A program made the position numbers and the translations under genes. A stretch of 64,000 nt of DNA from Anniella stebbinsi (taxonomy: Eukaryota > Chordata > Lepidosauria > Squamata > Anniellidae): assembly GCA_029215795.1 (NCBI GenBank), contig JARDYH010000002.1, positions 278,822,310 through 278,886,309 on the forward strand. Direction: 5' to 3'. Under the pieces are notes generated by a model. That model worked only from the letters and a program-made list of their open reading frames with translations, was not told the DNA's origin and ran no database searches. Below are positions 45,301 to 57,120 of this stretch, piece after piece (the stretch's first letter is position 1; each line of letters begins with the position of its first letter).

Positions 45301-45416
45301 GACACGCAGTCATGAGAAAGTGGCTCCTTCTAAATGATCCCGAAGATACGAATTCAGGTGCCAAAGGGTACTTGAAAGTCAGCATGTTTGTTCTCGGAAC
45401 AGGAGATGAGCCACCA
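45301..45416 (+). CDS. MYOF: MYOF coding exon 11 (FerI region)
   Basis: Encodes residues 291-329: GHAVMRKWLLLNDPEDTNSG, then KGYLKVSMFVLGTGDEPP. This is the conserved start of the ferlin FerI domain that follows C2B. Acceptor TTTCCCTTTTCAG ends at 45300; donor GTAAGT starts at 45417. Phase out is 0. Confidence 0.96.
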
Positions 45417-46685
45417 GTAAGTTCAATAATGAATAAATAGATCCCCTCCCTCGCTGAAACACTTACATTGGTTAGTTCAACCTAATGTCCATGCCAGGAA
45501 CTGCATTTGGTAGTAGAAGGAACCAGAATGAGTGATCATGCTTACTGTATGTTTCTTTCCCCCAGTTCTGCTTGCTCTGCTACTTTCCATCCTATCACCA
45601 CAGTGCTTCTCTTCCATGGCCTTCTACATCGCTGCCTTTCAAAGGTACATCTCCTCTTAGCTTTTTCCTGTTTCTCATCCTTTGGGTGTATCTTCTCCTT
45701 GCTAATAATACTGCTTTTTTCCTTGCTGTTCCCAGATGTTTCATTAAGTCACAGAGAAGATTGTGAATATTTTGTGGGAATGTCTGTTCCCCCACTCCCA
45801 GGACATTTGTTATTTATTTGTTTGATTGATCAAACGAATGGCAATCAAGGTGCTATTTTTCACAAATATACCTTAGAAGTGTTATTAAAATGGGAAAATG
45901 TTCACAGCTGTATATTTATTTATCACGCAATCCTATAGTAAATTTGAAATATCATAGTTAATTATATACATAACTTCAAAATTAGCAGTAGATCTCCCAA
46001 GTTATGTATTCATAGTGTTGAATATTACATTTTTGTACCATAGTTTCATAGTGTGTAGAAACTGTCTTTTCAATAGAAGATTCCCTCAATAGTTTGACCT
46101 CCAATACTTAGACCGTTGTTAAAAGAGACACTAAGCGTTACTTTTGAGCTTCTTGTACAGTGTTTATAGCATCTATAAGTGTTGTTAATGCTGGATAGAA
46201 TGCAGAAGAGCAGTAAAATATCCATTCTTGCCAATGTAAATTGTATGTCTACATTAAATATTGACTTAAGGAAAAGGCCATTTAAAACAACTACATCTTA
46301 TAAGTCTACTTGCACTTCCAAATGCCTACCACCCATTTCTAGAGTGGTGTTGGGAGGATGACAGTATATTGGATGGTGGCAAATGGTCCATTGCACCTTT
46401 TGTAGCTAAGCACTATGTAATTATTTGAGATCCATATATTAAAAGATTTGACAATGTTCAGTGTGATCCACTAATAGCTCTTAATTTTTTTTGTCTATCA
46501 CTTTTATATGCTATAAAGTCAATCACAGAAGTTTCTGTGTTGGCCAGAACCAAGGTCAATTTCAGATGCGAAATTAAATTAACATGGCCAGGAAGAATGA
46601 TGTAATGGAAGTCTTAAAGTACATTTGATTTCCCTTGCATTCCCCCCTTAAATTATCACAATGGTCACACAAATTTCATGTCCTA

Positions 46686-47029
46686 GGTCCCCTCTATAAG
46701 GATTCGCTTTTGGGCCTGTTATGCGATTATGCGCATAATCGCTGAAGCGCATTTACACCTAATACCTCTGCACGAGAGGCGGCGAAGCGCATTAAGGGAT
46801 GACCAAAATGCGCTTTACAAGTAGTTAATGCGCATAAGCGCTTGTTCACATGGTCAAAATGCGCTTTAACGGCCGGAGCAAAATAAAACTCGCGATTTAA
46901 CGCGCATTCGATAATGCGCATAATCGGAGAGATAATGTGCCTCTATGCCCGATTTGCACTACATTCTTGTAGAGGTAAATTTTTTAAAGTGCTTTGAAAG
47001 AGCTTTAAACCTCTCTTGTAGAGGCAGCC
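46686..47029 (-). mobile_element. Family A MITE copy 5 (344 bp)
   Basis: GGTCCCCTCTATAAGG at the left, CTTGTAGAGGCAGCC at the right, CTA on both sides (46683-46685 and 47030-47032). Inverted relative to copies 1-3. Closest to copy 1 in sequence. Confidence 0.86.
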
Positions 47030-47410
47030 CTACTGGCAGTGACAGGTTAGGGAGGGAGCCCTTTTTAGGGGAAACATACTAGAAGGAACGAGGGTGCGTA
47101 ACCCTTTCCCAGCTTGTCACTTTCACCCTGCAACTCCTTCCCCAGCTGCTTTTCCTCCAACCACATTTGAGTTGCAGGAGGAAAGCAGGTGGCAGGGGAA
47201 AGTATTAGCATCCTTACTCACTTTTGCTGCCCTGCAAACCATCACCTCCCAAAAGCCAGGCATTTAGAAATGTGAGGTGGCTGGTAACTGAAGTCACATG
47301 TGTGAAAACACCTTTAGAAGTTGGGTTTTGTCTTCTAAGGCATTAATGCATGCATGATTCCAGTACATGCCCATAACCCAATATTCTACTGTTTGTGCAA
47401 GGCACAGCTT

Positions 47411-47809
47411 GGGAGATGTCTTCACAGCACTGGGTTGGCGCTGCCTCCCTCCTCAACCCTGAGCTTTCCCTCTCCTGGTGCAGCATCGAGTAATCCCAAT
47501 GCCAAGAAAGGAGTGTGGGGTTTCTGGGCGGCCATCCGGGTCCTGGAACCACCTCCACCCTTTTCCTGGCTGGAGACGATCAATCAATCGCTGGTCACCT
47601 TCCACCAGGCTCTGCCCTTGGGTTTGTCCGGGATTGGCCACAGAGTAATATTACATGGTGGAAGTGCCATGTTGACGTTGCTTCCTTTCAGAACACAGCA
47701 TCGTGAGGAATCTCCGCGATGGCTGCGAACCTGCACCTGCGTCATCTAACTGACGGGGCGCAGATCCACAGCCATGTGCGGAAATTTCTCTGCACGTAGA
47801 CAGTCCCCC
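47411..47809. mobile_element. Family E MITE
   Basis: GGGAGATGTCTTCACAGCAC at the left, TGCACGTAGACAGTCCCCC at the right; a diverged relative of 33098-33467. Confidence 0.6.
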
Positions 47810-48034
47810 ACTACTTATAGTTATGCAGGGACACAGGAAAATCACTTAGAAATAGAACTGCAAAAGTAAGTGGAGAGGGAGAGGTTAGGATTCTGTATAT
47901 AAACAACTCAGATTAGGAAAAACAACTCTGCACTTCACTCTGCAATGTTTGCAGGTATTCATTATATAAATCAGACGGATTTGCTACCTTTGCTATGGGC
48001 AAAATGATAATATGTTTGAATGTGTCTCCAACAG

Positions 48035-48161
48035 GAGGAAAAGAGAGAACGGGATAATGAAAATGATGATGTAGAGAGTAATCTTTTGCTACCAGCTGGG
48101 ATAGTACTCCGATGGGTCACTTTCATTCTTAAGATCTACAGAGCTGAAGATATTCCTCAGA
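48035..48161 (+). CDS. MYOF: MYOF coding exon 12 (FerI end, start of C2C)
   Basis: Residues 330-371 plus one base. A charged EEKRERDNENDDVESN segment is followed by LLLPAGIVLRWVTF and ILKIYRAEDIPQ, the first strand of C2C. Acceptor TCTCCAACAG ends at 48034. The donor GTATAA at 48162 fits the consensus only moderately, but it alone keeps the phase with exon 13. Confidence 0.94.
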
Positions 48162-48430
48162 GTATAAACATTTTTATTTCTGTATTGTGTGTGATTCAAC
48201 TTGGAAATGTATGTAGCTGCATTCTTTTCCTATAACTGTTAGCTGCTGGAGAGTTAGAGTTCGAGAGATTTAGAGATTGTTTAAAACATAGTTCTTAATT
48301 GGGTGGTTAATTAGCTGATCCCTGGTATGTTGGTTTCAGTTTTCAGTCATCATTCCTTCAAATACTGATTCAAGTCTTCTTTTGCTCACATGAGCATAGT
48401 CAAAACAGCATCATCCACACATAAGAGGGA

Positions 48431-48666
48431 TAGCCAGTGTAGTGTAGTGACTACAGTGTTGGACTAGGAGTTGGGAGATCCAGGTTCTAGTCCCCACTGA
48501 GCCATGGAAGCTCACTGGGTGACCTTGGGCTAGTCACAGACTATCAGCTCACACAGGGTTGTTGTTGTGAGGATAAAAGTGAGAGGAGGAGGATTCAGTA
48601 CACCGCTTTGGGTTCCTTGAAAGAAAAAAGGTGGGATATAAATGTAATAAATAGATAAATAAAAAA
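48431..48666 (+). mobile_element. tRNA-derived SINE (type 1)
   Basis: TAGTGTAGTGACTACAGTGT (A-box region) and CAGGTTCTAGTCCC (B box), then a body with CACTGGGTGACCTTGGGCTA and a LINE-like tail CCGCTTTGGGTTCC...GTGGGATATAAATGTAAT. Same family as 40740-40935 in the opposite orientation. Confidence 0.85.
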
Positions 48667-49069
48667 CCCAGGAGACTTGGATTAAGTACAAAAAAATCTT
48701 AAGGGAAAAAAACCTTAAAGGGAAGGAATCCCCGAAAACAGCCCTATACGAACTCAGTGGCATGGAATGTTGAAAGATTGAGAGAAAGAAAACCTGAAAA
48801 CGGAGTGGCAGGGACAACGGAATGGAGTAGCGAGAGAGAGGGGAGTATGGAATAGAGTGGCAAGAAAAGGAGGAAGAATGGAAACATAGTTATAAAATGG
48901 TTAGGCAGCATAATCTCATTGCCTAGATAGGTGATTTTCTGATTCACACTGAGAAGGTATTATAAAATGCTCCCAGAGACTAAAGTGAGAGCTGCCCAAA
49001 GACATCAGTAGAAAGATCAGAGAATTTAATGTAGCTGTGATTGGGCACAAGTGTGTCCACACCAACCCA

Positions 49070-49426
49070 GGGTGCCTCTACAGGAACGATTTAAAACCCT
49101 TTCAAGGTGCATTAAATTTTTTATCTCTACAAGAGCGGAGCGCAAATCGGGTGTTGAGGCACTTTTTCTGTCCGATTATGCGCATCATCGAATGCGCGTT
49201 AAATAGCGAGTTTTAATTTACCACGGCAGTTAAAGCACCTTATGATCATGTGAACAAGCGATTCTCGGCATTAAGCACCTTTAAAGCGTGTTTCATACAA
49301 CCGGTAAGTCAACCAGTTATGCGCTTAACCGCCTCCCGCGTATAGTGATTTATCGTAAAAGCGCTTGCAAGAAGATGCGCATAATCGGACAACCAGACGT
49401 CAAACCGAATTCTTGTAGAGGGGACC
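49070..49426 (+). mobile_element. Family A MITE copy 6 (357 bp)
   Basis: GGGTGCCTCTACAGG at the left, CTTGTAGAGGGGACC at the right, CCA on both sides (49067-49069 and 49427-49429). Confidence 0.85.
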
Positions 49427-49739
49427 CCACTTAAAACCCCCAAATAGAGAACTTCCCCTTCCCAAATTGCCCAATGAGAATTGAGCACGCTCAGTTCTCA
49501 TGGACTGCTGATAGACTGCTGGAGGAAAAGGGAAGGAAAACTGAAGATGGGATATAGAATAGATTGGCTGAAACCCTTAACAGAAGCCGTGTTTTGTTGC
49601 TGGGCCGCACTGTTATTGTACTGTTTAAGTTCCACAATACAGCACTCAACTGCAATGTGGTATTGTTCATGAAATATACGAGCCTTGTGGCTACAAGAAG
49701 TACTTGACTTCATTCTCTTATTTAATTATTTTTGTCCAG

Positions 49740-49843
49740 TGGATGATGCTTTTGCACAGACTGTAAGGGAAATATTTGGAGCAGAAGCAGACAAGAAAAA
49801 CCTTGTGGATCCATTTGTGGAAGTTTGTTTTGCTGGGAAAAAG
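49740..49843 (+). CDS. MYOF: MYOF coding exon 13 (C2C)
   Basis: Encodes residues 372-406, [14 protein letters not shown], then [26 protein letters not shown] (393-400) is the C2C loop-1 strand, with Asp395 in the calcium-ligand position. Acceptor TTTTTGTCCAG ends at 49739; donor GTATTC starts at 49844. Confidence 0.95.
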
Positions 49844-50873
49844 GTATTCTGTGCCAATAACAGAACTGTATAATAAAATGTCCCGGCTGGAAGTTTCAGA
49901 GAGTTCCTTTTGAATAAATATGTTTGCACATAGGTTTAAATTACAAGAAACGGTGCTGTATGTTTTTGTTGCTATTGTAATACTACATTACAGTAGGTAC
50001 AAGAATGAATGAAGCTCCTATTATTTTGCTAATATTATTATTTAGTTTTAATATTCTATTTTCACTTAACTTATAAATTAGCTGCAGAAGACAATAAAGT
50101 AACATAAAACCATATAAATTCTGATGTTTTAGATTTTAGACCGTGTACACAATTCATACACATTCTCTGATTCTTGTGCACCATTGTAGTGTAGACGATG
50201 TGCTGCTGCATAAGATTTCCGTCTCCAAAAGGATGATTGGTGCTTGCAGCTTTGTTGCAGGATGGATTAGGGGTTGCCTAGAATTGGGCTTTTCTCTGCA
50301 CACTGGTGGTTGATGCTGTGCTTATAGGCAACGCCAACTATCTCTTTGGTAGCATGTTGATGGCCCCAATTCAGCAAGCAACACCATGCTGACACCTGTG
50401 CATGAACCCTCCTCTTTCACATGGATTGTGGCACACTAAATTGCAGCAAATACATTTAGCAACTGAATTCATAGTGCAGAATCCAACAGAATGCTTCTGG
50501 TTGATTCTTTTACACCTTACCAATTCTGTTTTGCAAGCGGCTCTTGCACAACAGTTATTTAGCACTTCTGAGGACAACCTGGAAGAGTGGAAATGCTTGT
50601 TTCTGGAAGGAGGAAGGTTGTCTGAGCTTGCATAAGGGAGTTCTGCCACACTTCCCCCTTCCAGAAATAAGCATTTCCACTTGTTTGGGGCTTACCTGCA
50701 GAAGCTCTAAATCGCTGTTTCGAAAGCGATAGAGGCCGTTTGCAGAACAAAATTGGCAGGTCTGGCTGCGCGTGGACCAGAATTGGTGGCCAGCTCTGCT
50801 AGCAGATGGACAACATTAGATTCTCCTCATATATATAATCTTATATGAGGTTTTGTTTTGTTTCGTTTTGCAG
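49844..50873 (+). other. MYOF: MYOF intron 13 (1.0 kb)
   Basis: Mostly unique. Bases 50588-50680 form a hairpin: GTGGAAATGCTTGTTTCTGG faces CCAGAAATAAGCATTTCCAC across about 52 bases. Probably the core of an old MITE. Confidence 0.7.
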
Positions 50874-50942
50874 GTTTGCACAAATATAATTGAAAAAAAT
50901 GCTAACCCAGAGTGGAATCAACTTGTTAATCTCCAGATCAAG
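50874..50942 (+). CDS. MYOF: MYOF coding exon 14 (C2C)
   Basis: Twenty-three codons, residues 407-429, VCTNIIEKNANPEWNQ then LVNLQIK. NPEWN (417-421) is the standard C2 signature. Acceptor TTCGTTTTGCAG ends at 50873; donor GTCTGT starts at 50943. The following intron is only 90 bases. Confidence 0.95.
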
Positions 50943-51032
50943 GTCTGTGTCTTATTGCACCAAAAACCATTACACCATTAGGTTCTGTTTTGGAAATAAG
51001 TTTTTGAATAATTATTAATCTTTTTTTTCTAG

Positions 51033-51076
51033 TTCCCTTCAATGTGTGAAAAAATAAGACTGATGGTGTATGATTG
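51033..51076 (+). CDS. MYOF: MYOF coding exon 15 (C2C, 44 bases)
   Basis: Residues 430-443 plus two bases of Trp444, FPSMCEKIRLMVYDW. YDWD across the exon 15/16 junction is the C2C second calcium loop (Asp443, Asp445). Acceptor TTTTTTTTCTAG ends at 51032; donor GTGAGT starts at 51077. Confidence 0.94.
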
Positions 51077-51541
51077 GTGAGTTCTTCCTTACTACGTATA
51101 CAGTCACATACAAAACAAAAAAATACAATGCTGAGAAAACTGTTTTGACATGAAGTGCCAAGAGATGTTGATTTCTTGCATTATATGTGGAATCATGGAG
51201 TTAATGTGATGTTCCCTTTATTTGTAATAATGGTTTGGTGATCTTATTCATTGCCATTGCTGTGGAGTATGACAAATTCCCATACATTCTTGTCATTTCT
51301 TAGCTACTCAGCTTGAATCATTATAGATCTCATTATAAGTGTTTTGTGGTTGTTTATGGCCATTAGGTTTACTCCTGTCAGGGTTGATCAAGTGGCAGTG
51401 GGAGGGGGAAATAAAGAGAAGTAATAAATTCTAAAAGGTTGTAAAAATATATGCACTTTCTTTTAACATCCTTTTGAGGAGTACACATTGCACCACCTGA
51501 TGGCCACCATTGGAACTGAATTCCTGCCACAGCCCTACATG

Positions 51542-52241
51542 GGGTGCCTCTACAAGAGTGATTTAAAGCTCTTTCAAGGCGCATTACCAAATTTATCTCT
51601 ACAAGAGTGGAGCGCAAATCAGGGGTCCAGGCGTGTTTTATCTCCGATTATTCACATTTTTGAATGCGCGTTAAATAGCGACTTTTAATTTACCGTGGGT
51701 GTTAAAGCGCCTTATGGCCATGTAAACATGCAATTCTTCACATGTAAACAACTTTAAAGCGCATTTCATACAGCCCGTAATGCGCTTCACCGCCTCTCGT
51801 GAATAGGTATTAAGAGTAAATGTGCTTTCCTCCTGCAGGGCTCAAACAAGTATATGACCCTGGAGTAGCCAAGTTCCTCCATTGCGCAATTGGCTGCAGA
51901 GCCCTAATGGTTGTATAACATCTTATGGGTCCTTATGCCAACTCACCATAAATAGTATACCTTTTGGCATTTTAATCTGTCTGGTATTAAGTAGGTGAAA
52001 AGCCTCGCACTGTTGTTTACTCATATTTATTGTAATGTATTTTACTTTTTAAGGGGTGAGCCCTATGTTCAGCTCACCAATGTTTCCTATTTCAAGTGTT
52101 TTAATACTAGTCCTTTATTATGTATTTTTAAATTATGTACTACTGGCCAATAGGCTGTAATAAATTTATATATATGTGCTTATCCGTATATGCGCATAAT
52201 CGGGCAACTGGGCGTCAAAGCAAAATCTTGTAGAGGGGACC
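51542..52241 (+). mobile_element. Family A MITE copy 7, split by a 346-bp insertion
   Basis: GGGTGCCTCTACAAG at the left, CTTGTAGAGGGGACC at the right; flanks ATG (51539-51541) and ACG (52242-52244) differ at one base. The interior is continuous if 51828-52181 is removed. Confidence 0.8.
51828..52173 (+). mobile_element. Insertion inside family A copy 7, with 8-bp duplication
   Basis: ATGTGCTT is duplicated at 51820-51827 and 52174-52181. There are no inverted ends. The right side (TAGGCTGTAATAAATTTATA) looks like a non-LTR tail, so a 5'-truncated LINE or SINE is more likely than a hAT element. Confidence 0.6.
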
Positions 52242-52514
52242 ACGGATTCTGAAGCAGTAGGATAACCTTTTAGAACTTGCTAACTTTCCCAATGGCCATG
52301 TATATATAGATTGGGCCCTTTATAAATGCAGCAAATAATGCTGCAGTAGTAATAATAGTAAACATATCATTGACACATTTGTCGCTCACAATATTCAAAT
52401 ACATAGCAAAATTAGGACGTATGTAGTACTACAGATTTAGTACATGGTTAAAAAACACAGACACTAGTAAATATTTAAAATGTGTACTGATACATTTGAT
52501 TACATTTCATACAG

Positions 52515-52597
52515 GGATCGTCTTACAAGGAATGATGTTGTGGGCACCACATACTTAAGTCTCTCCAAAATTGCAGCTTCTGGGGGAGAAGTTGAAG
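52515..52597 (+). CDS. MYOF: MYOF coding exon 16 (end of C2C)
   Basis: Completes Trp444 and encodes residues 445-471 plus one base: DRLTRNDVVGTTYLSLSKIA, then ASGGEVE. NDVVG is the typical last calcium-loop segment of the C2 fold. Acceptor TTTCATACAG ends at 52514 and donor GTAAGC starts at 52598. Phase out is 1, shared with exon 17. Confidence 0.95.
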
Positions 52598-55026
52598 GTA
52601 AGCTAGTCTATGTTTGGATAATGTTTTTTTTTCCTAACAGAAAAAACAGAAGAAAGCAAGCGGAAGGCCAAGAGGACAGACTGTACTTCTTCACTCAAGA
52701 ACCATGCAGTTCAGGGCAATGCCATATGGACAGCCAGGGCAGGGCAGAGGTGGGGCCAGTTGGCCTGGGGCCTACAATTTTGAGGGGGCACTTCTAGTTC
52801 ATATATGTATTTAGCACTGAATCAGTGCCACTGATTAAAAAATACTTAATGTGCAGTTTGAAATGGGGAGGGGGGCACACACTTCCCATCTGGCCTGGGC
52901 ATATGACCAGCTCTGCACGGCCCTGTGGACAGTATCCTGACATATTAGATGTAGACACGGTTGCAATGACACCTGTGATCATCATATTAATTTACAGTGC
53001 AAATTTTTCATGCCTATTTCATGGATCAGTCCATCTCCACATGTAACACATACCTGCTACTGACGTGCTGATGTGTGATACATGGAATTAGGGTGACAGT
53101 ACTCAAATCACTTATTCTGAACTTAGTCCCAACACTTAAATCCATTTTGTCTGTGTTTCATGGATTATCAGGCATCTTTCATTCCACCAGCAGCTGATTG
53201 ATGGAATTGGATTTTTTTAGGGAAGTTTGAGAATTTTGTCCCATTTGCACTAATGTGTAAGTGCAGATTTGCAGACATCTGCCCATAGAGTAAAAAAAAA
53301 AAAGTTTGCAAGTCCATAAAATCTGCACAACTCAGAAAAAACTGGTCTGCTGCAGAATCATAGAAATCAGAATTTAAGGCAATGCCTACATGAGCATACA
53401 TATGTATATCAGTAACACACCCAAGAGATGATGGTGCAAGGCATCAGTTTTATAATAGACCAGTCTTGCAGGTGAAAATGGTGTTTAAATTTCCACAGTT
53501 TTCATATTTGATTTCAAAACAATTTATCTGGAGTTCTTGGGTTTCGTAAATCCATTTTAGAGGTCAACAGAATATGCATTTGAATCCTAAACGTTTATGT
53601 GGGAAAAGGCTGGTTGATTTCAATAGAACTTATTTTGGAAGAAGGATCTCAAGATCAAATTAGACTATCAGTTGCTCTGCAATTAGAGTATAGAATGTTA
53701 TTTGGTGATATGATCACAGCCTTTTGATACAATACTCCCAACTTCTGCATCTGCAGTGATAGCAGTAGCCAGCCCTGAGCTAGGCACCTGCATGGCTAGG
53801 CTATAGACACATAGCTCTGGCACAGGTTGGCAGTCACCAAGAAAAGAGCAAAAGGTGCAAAAAACTTTCTTCCCTGTAAAAGATTGCTTTTTAAGCTATT
53901 AGCAAGTGCCTTGCACTAGAGTTTACCAGTGAGGACATTAAATACTTTCTCTTGTCCCATATTATCAAACGCCTTCTCCAAATAAACATGCTGGAACCCA
54001 ATATTCCAGAGCAGTGTTTAATGATATCTTATCACTTGGTTTAGCTGTTTGTATTGTTCATTATACTTTTATATTTCTACTGATGTTAATGTTAGTAGTG
54101 CTTTTTTCAGCAGTTTTCATCGTCATGCGGTATACCATTCTAAATAAAATTAAATTGATTAAATGCATTGTTATCAACATACAAAAGTTCCTATCTCCTT
54201 GACATATTTCTTTTCTAGAGCCATCATATATACATGTTGAGAAAAAAATATAGGAGACTTGATCTGAAATATCCTCAAATCAGTAGCTCTGTTTTTACAG
54301 ACATATTATGTATATATAATGACTGAATGTCTGAATGTTTACGTGGGAAAAACATAGTTTAGATTCTAGGGTCTAGAAGCATTATTATATAAGAGAAATA
54401 ATCCCTTTTGGTAAAACTATAACATTTTCGATAAGTCCTACAGAAGTAATCCGTCCAGGAAGGGATAGAATGAATGAAAGAATGACAGAGGTTTGGAGTT
54501 CTAAAACATGAAGGCAATTTTAAGCAGAAATAAACAGGCATATTTAAATATGTATCATTCTAGAATGCCAGATAAACATCAAAATATTCAATCATTATAA
54601 TATTATTTCTGCCACATAATCAGTACAATAAGTTAGCAATATGATATTTGTCTGAAATTATGGGGGGATGAATTCTATGTATTTTTATTAATGTGCCTGA
54701 TAACACATATCAGAATATTTATTAATTTGATTTGTTTTGTTTATTTAAAAAATATAGGCAGTACCTTCAACAAAAACAGGATTTTAGAGCAGTATTCACA
54801 AGATTCAGCTATTCACTACAATAAAAAGCAGTATAAAACCTCAACTTCAATACAGAAAAATTGAGAGGCATAAAAACTAGTTCGACCAGATTAAAAAACC
54901 CGCAAATATATGCAGTTCAGTGTGAAACTATTGCTTGGCTCTGGAGTTGTCTATAATTTCTCACTTGCTTAATTTAATAGTCATGGCATTAAAACAACAA
55001 CATGGCATGGTATACTAAAAAGGTAG

Positions 55027-55028
55027 GT

Positions 55029-55065
<37 letters not shown>
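55027..55065. repeat. (TG)n(GA)n microsatellite
   Basis: 27 bases of TG followed by 12 of GA. Confidence 0.92.
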
Positions 55066-55526
55066 TGCTGCACGGGAGCTGCTTACGAATGGTCCTCTCT
55101 ACTCTTGAGTAAATCCTATTCATTTCAATATTACTTGCTCAGGATTTTCCTGTTAATTGTGTCCATTCACTTTATAATATCAGAGCTTTTGTTCATTCCA
55201 ATCTGCCTGCAACTAAATCACTTTATTTCTTCTATTGTTTTGGATTCTGGTTGTGTGAAATCTCCATTTCTTCTGACTTTCATATTAATCAGTCATGCAC
55301 CCATTAAGTTCCATGTGTCTGGATGGACCATTCAAATAGACTAGTTATTCGCTCTCCATACGGACAGTCAACTTTCCACCATGGATATGATTCATGTCCT
55401 GATGAAAATGTATTGGCCTTCTCAAGGGAAGTTTCCTAGACTTGGGAGGAATGGTTATTATTCCTTAAAAGTCCCCCTACTGAACCAATACATTATATCT
55501 TGCATAATAATAGCACAGAATGGTAT

Positions 55527-55545
55527 CACACACACACACACACAC
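55527..55545. repeat. (CA)n microsatellite
   Basis: 19 bases of CA. Confidence 0.85.
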
Positions 55546-55892
55546 TGTGGGTTCTTGTGAAATTCCTGATATTCTTTACTTGAAAAGATAAATCAACAGT
55601 ACAGAGTGCTACATTTTCTTCTGAGATCAATTTAGCCTGGGGGACTTGTTTCTTTGAAGGCTGTATTAAATGGGCACCCTTGGGGGCTGTTCATACAACA
55701 CGCTGACCCACACTCAGTGGTTGAGTGTGGGTTGTTGTTGAACTGTGGGTTCTTTGTTGAATCTTGGGTTAGCGTGTTGTCTGCACCCAAGACATTTTCC
55801 ACAAGGTGGCTTGTTAATCATGTAGTGTGGCTTCACCACACTGAGCAACCCAACAACAAACCATGGGTTCTCGAGGTGGCTTGTTCAAGAAA

Positions 55893-56001
55893 TACCAAGT
55901 GGCCCAAAAGTAGGTATTCAGTCTACTCTTCCCAACTGTCATTCTGACTCCACCCATCAACATTCTAAACAACTGTATACCTACTTTTGGGCCACCCGGT
56001 A
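55893..56001. mobile_element. Small MITE with GTGGCCCAAAAGTAGGTAT ends (mariner-like?)
   Basis: Ends TACCAAGTGGCCCAAAAGTA and its partner TACTTTTGGGCCACCCGGTA are inverted over about 29 bases with four mismatches. TA lies at each extreme, as in Tc1/mariner insertions. 109 bp, no coding. Confidence 0.65.
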
Positions 56002-56049
56002 TAAGCTACACTGCATGGTTAACAAGTCACCCAGTGGAAAATGTCCTGG

Positions 56050-57120
56050 TGTCATGTGCGTGCCCATTCCTTCTGACATTCACACATGCTTGCAAACTGA
56101 CATGAGACACTCACATCGGTGAGACTTTTGTTTATTGAGGAAATCACACGGTAACAAGCGTAATGGTTACATTCTCCAAACAACAGTATTCAAAGCTGAA
56201 CGATGGTCAGAAAGCTTTAGGCTCTTTTCCTGATACGATCTTTCAGGCAATCACTTGGGCGGGGGGAGTGTTAAGGTTAGCCACCATCTCATTTGAGCTT
56301 CTCCAGACACTGCATACGCTGGCACTTCAGGGGACATGGCCAAAGCCTAAACAAGATCTTAGGGAGGGGGAAACACTTATGTTCTGAGCTACTAGAGCCA
56401 AGCAGAGAAGAAAAATCACACATTATCAAACACAGCCTGCTGAATGCTGAACTGACAAGGTAAGCATGATCACAGGGAAGGAAAAGTTTCAAGCACAGGA
56501 ATCCCATCCTTCTGCTAAGGACTGGCAACTCCCTACCACCTGAACCTGGCTACAAACACACAATCTACAGCAAATGCAAGTTTAAGTCTATGAAAAGCCT
56601 TACAGTACTTTCCATGGCACAATCCTTAGAAATCTAGAGTCCAAATAGCAAGAGAGAGAGAGAGAGAGAGCATGTGCAGAGTGCTTCCAAAGTCCCAAAC
56701 AGATGGAATCCAACAAGAGGGATTTCAGGCCTTGTGTCGAAAGATGATACTTAGCAAATGCTCTTTTGCTTTTGCTGTCTCTCTTATACATGGGGCTTGG
56801 CCTACTCAAAGCTCCTTGACAGACAGGTCCTGTGACTTGTAAAACATGCTCATGTGCCACCAGGGCAGTACAGTTCAACCTTATTTGATGATGCTACAAT
56901 CTGAGTGACACTTTCACTCAAGTGGCCCCCACCTTATCAAAACACTCCCAAGTTCCCAGAGAACTAGCAACTTCAAGGCCAAGACAGGGAATGATGAAAG
57001 CAACTCCCATGGGAAACTCTGACAGAGAACTGCTTGCACAGGCATTCCAAAACTATTCCTAATAAATCTACCTACATTCAATCAAGGCCTCCAGCCTTGA
57101 TTGAAGACCTACACATGACA
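56050..57120 (+). mobile_element. Solo LTR of a retrovirus-like element (1,071 bp)
   Basis: Begins TGTCATGTG and ends CACATGACA, a perfect 9-bp inverted repeat with TG...CA ends. Flanks CCTGG (56045-56049) and CCTGA (57121-57125) fit a 5-bp duplication with one change. AATAAA at 57061 supports + orientation, weakly. A 12-bp stem (TTCAATCAAGGC / GCCTTGATTGAA) lies at 57077-57105. There are no gag, pol or env sequences, so recombination between two LTRs is inferred. Confidence 0.65.
56650..56670. repeat. (GA)n microsatellite
   Basis: 21 bases of GA, inside the LTR. Confidence 0.85.

Larger units (their letters stand above)
45417..48034 (+). other. MYOF: MYOF intron 11 (2.6 kb)
   Basis: Unique sequence from 45417 to 46680, including a T/C-rich stretch at 45520-45760, then a family A MITE and a family E MITE. 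Confidence 0.85.
48162..49739 (+). other. MYOF: MYOF intron 12 (1.6 kb)
   Basis: Holds a type 1 SINE and a family A MITE. The purine-rich stretch 48770-48890 is simple in composition. Confidence 0.85.
51077..52514 (+). other. MYOF: MYOF intron 15 (1.4 kb)
   Basis: Half is a family A MITE with another element inside it. The rest is unique. Confidence 0.85.

Noticed and set aside
57077..57105. Terminator-like stem (12 bp, short loop)
   Set aside because: Intrinsic terminators do not apply in this genome; it is an internal hairpin of the LTR near its polyadenylation signal.
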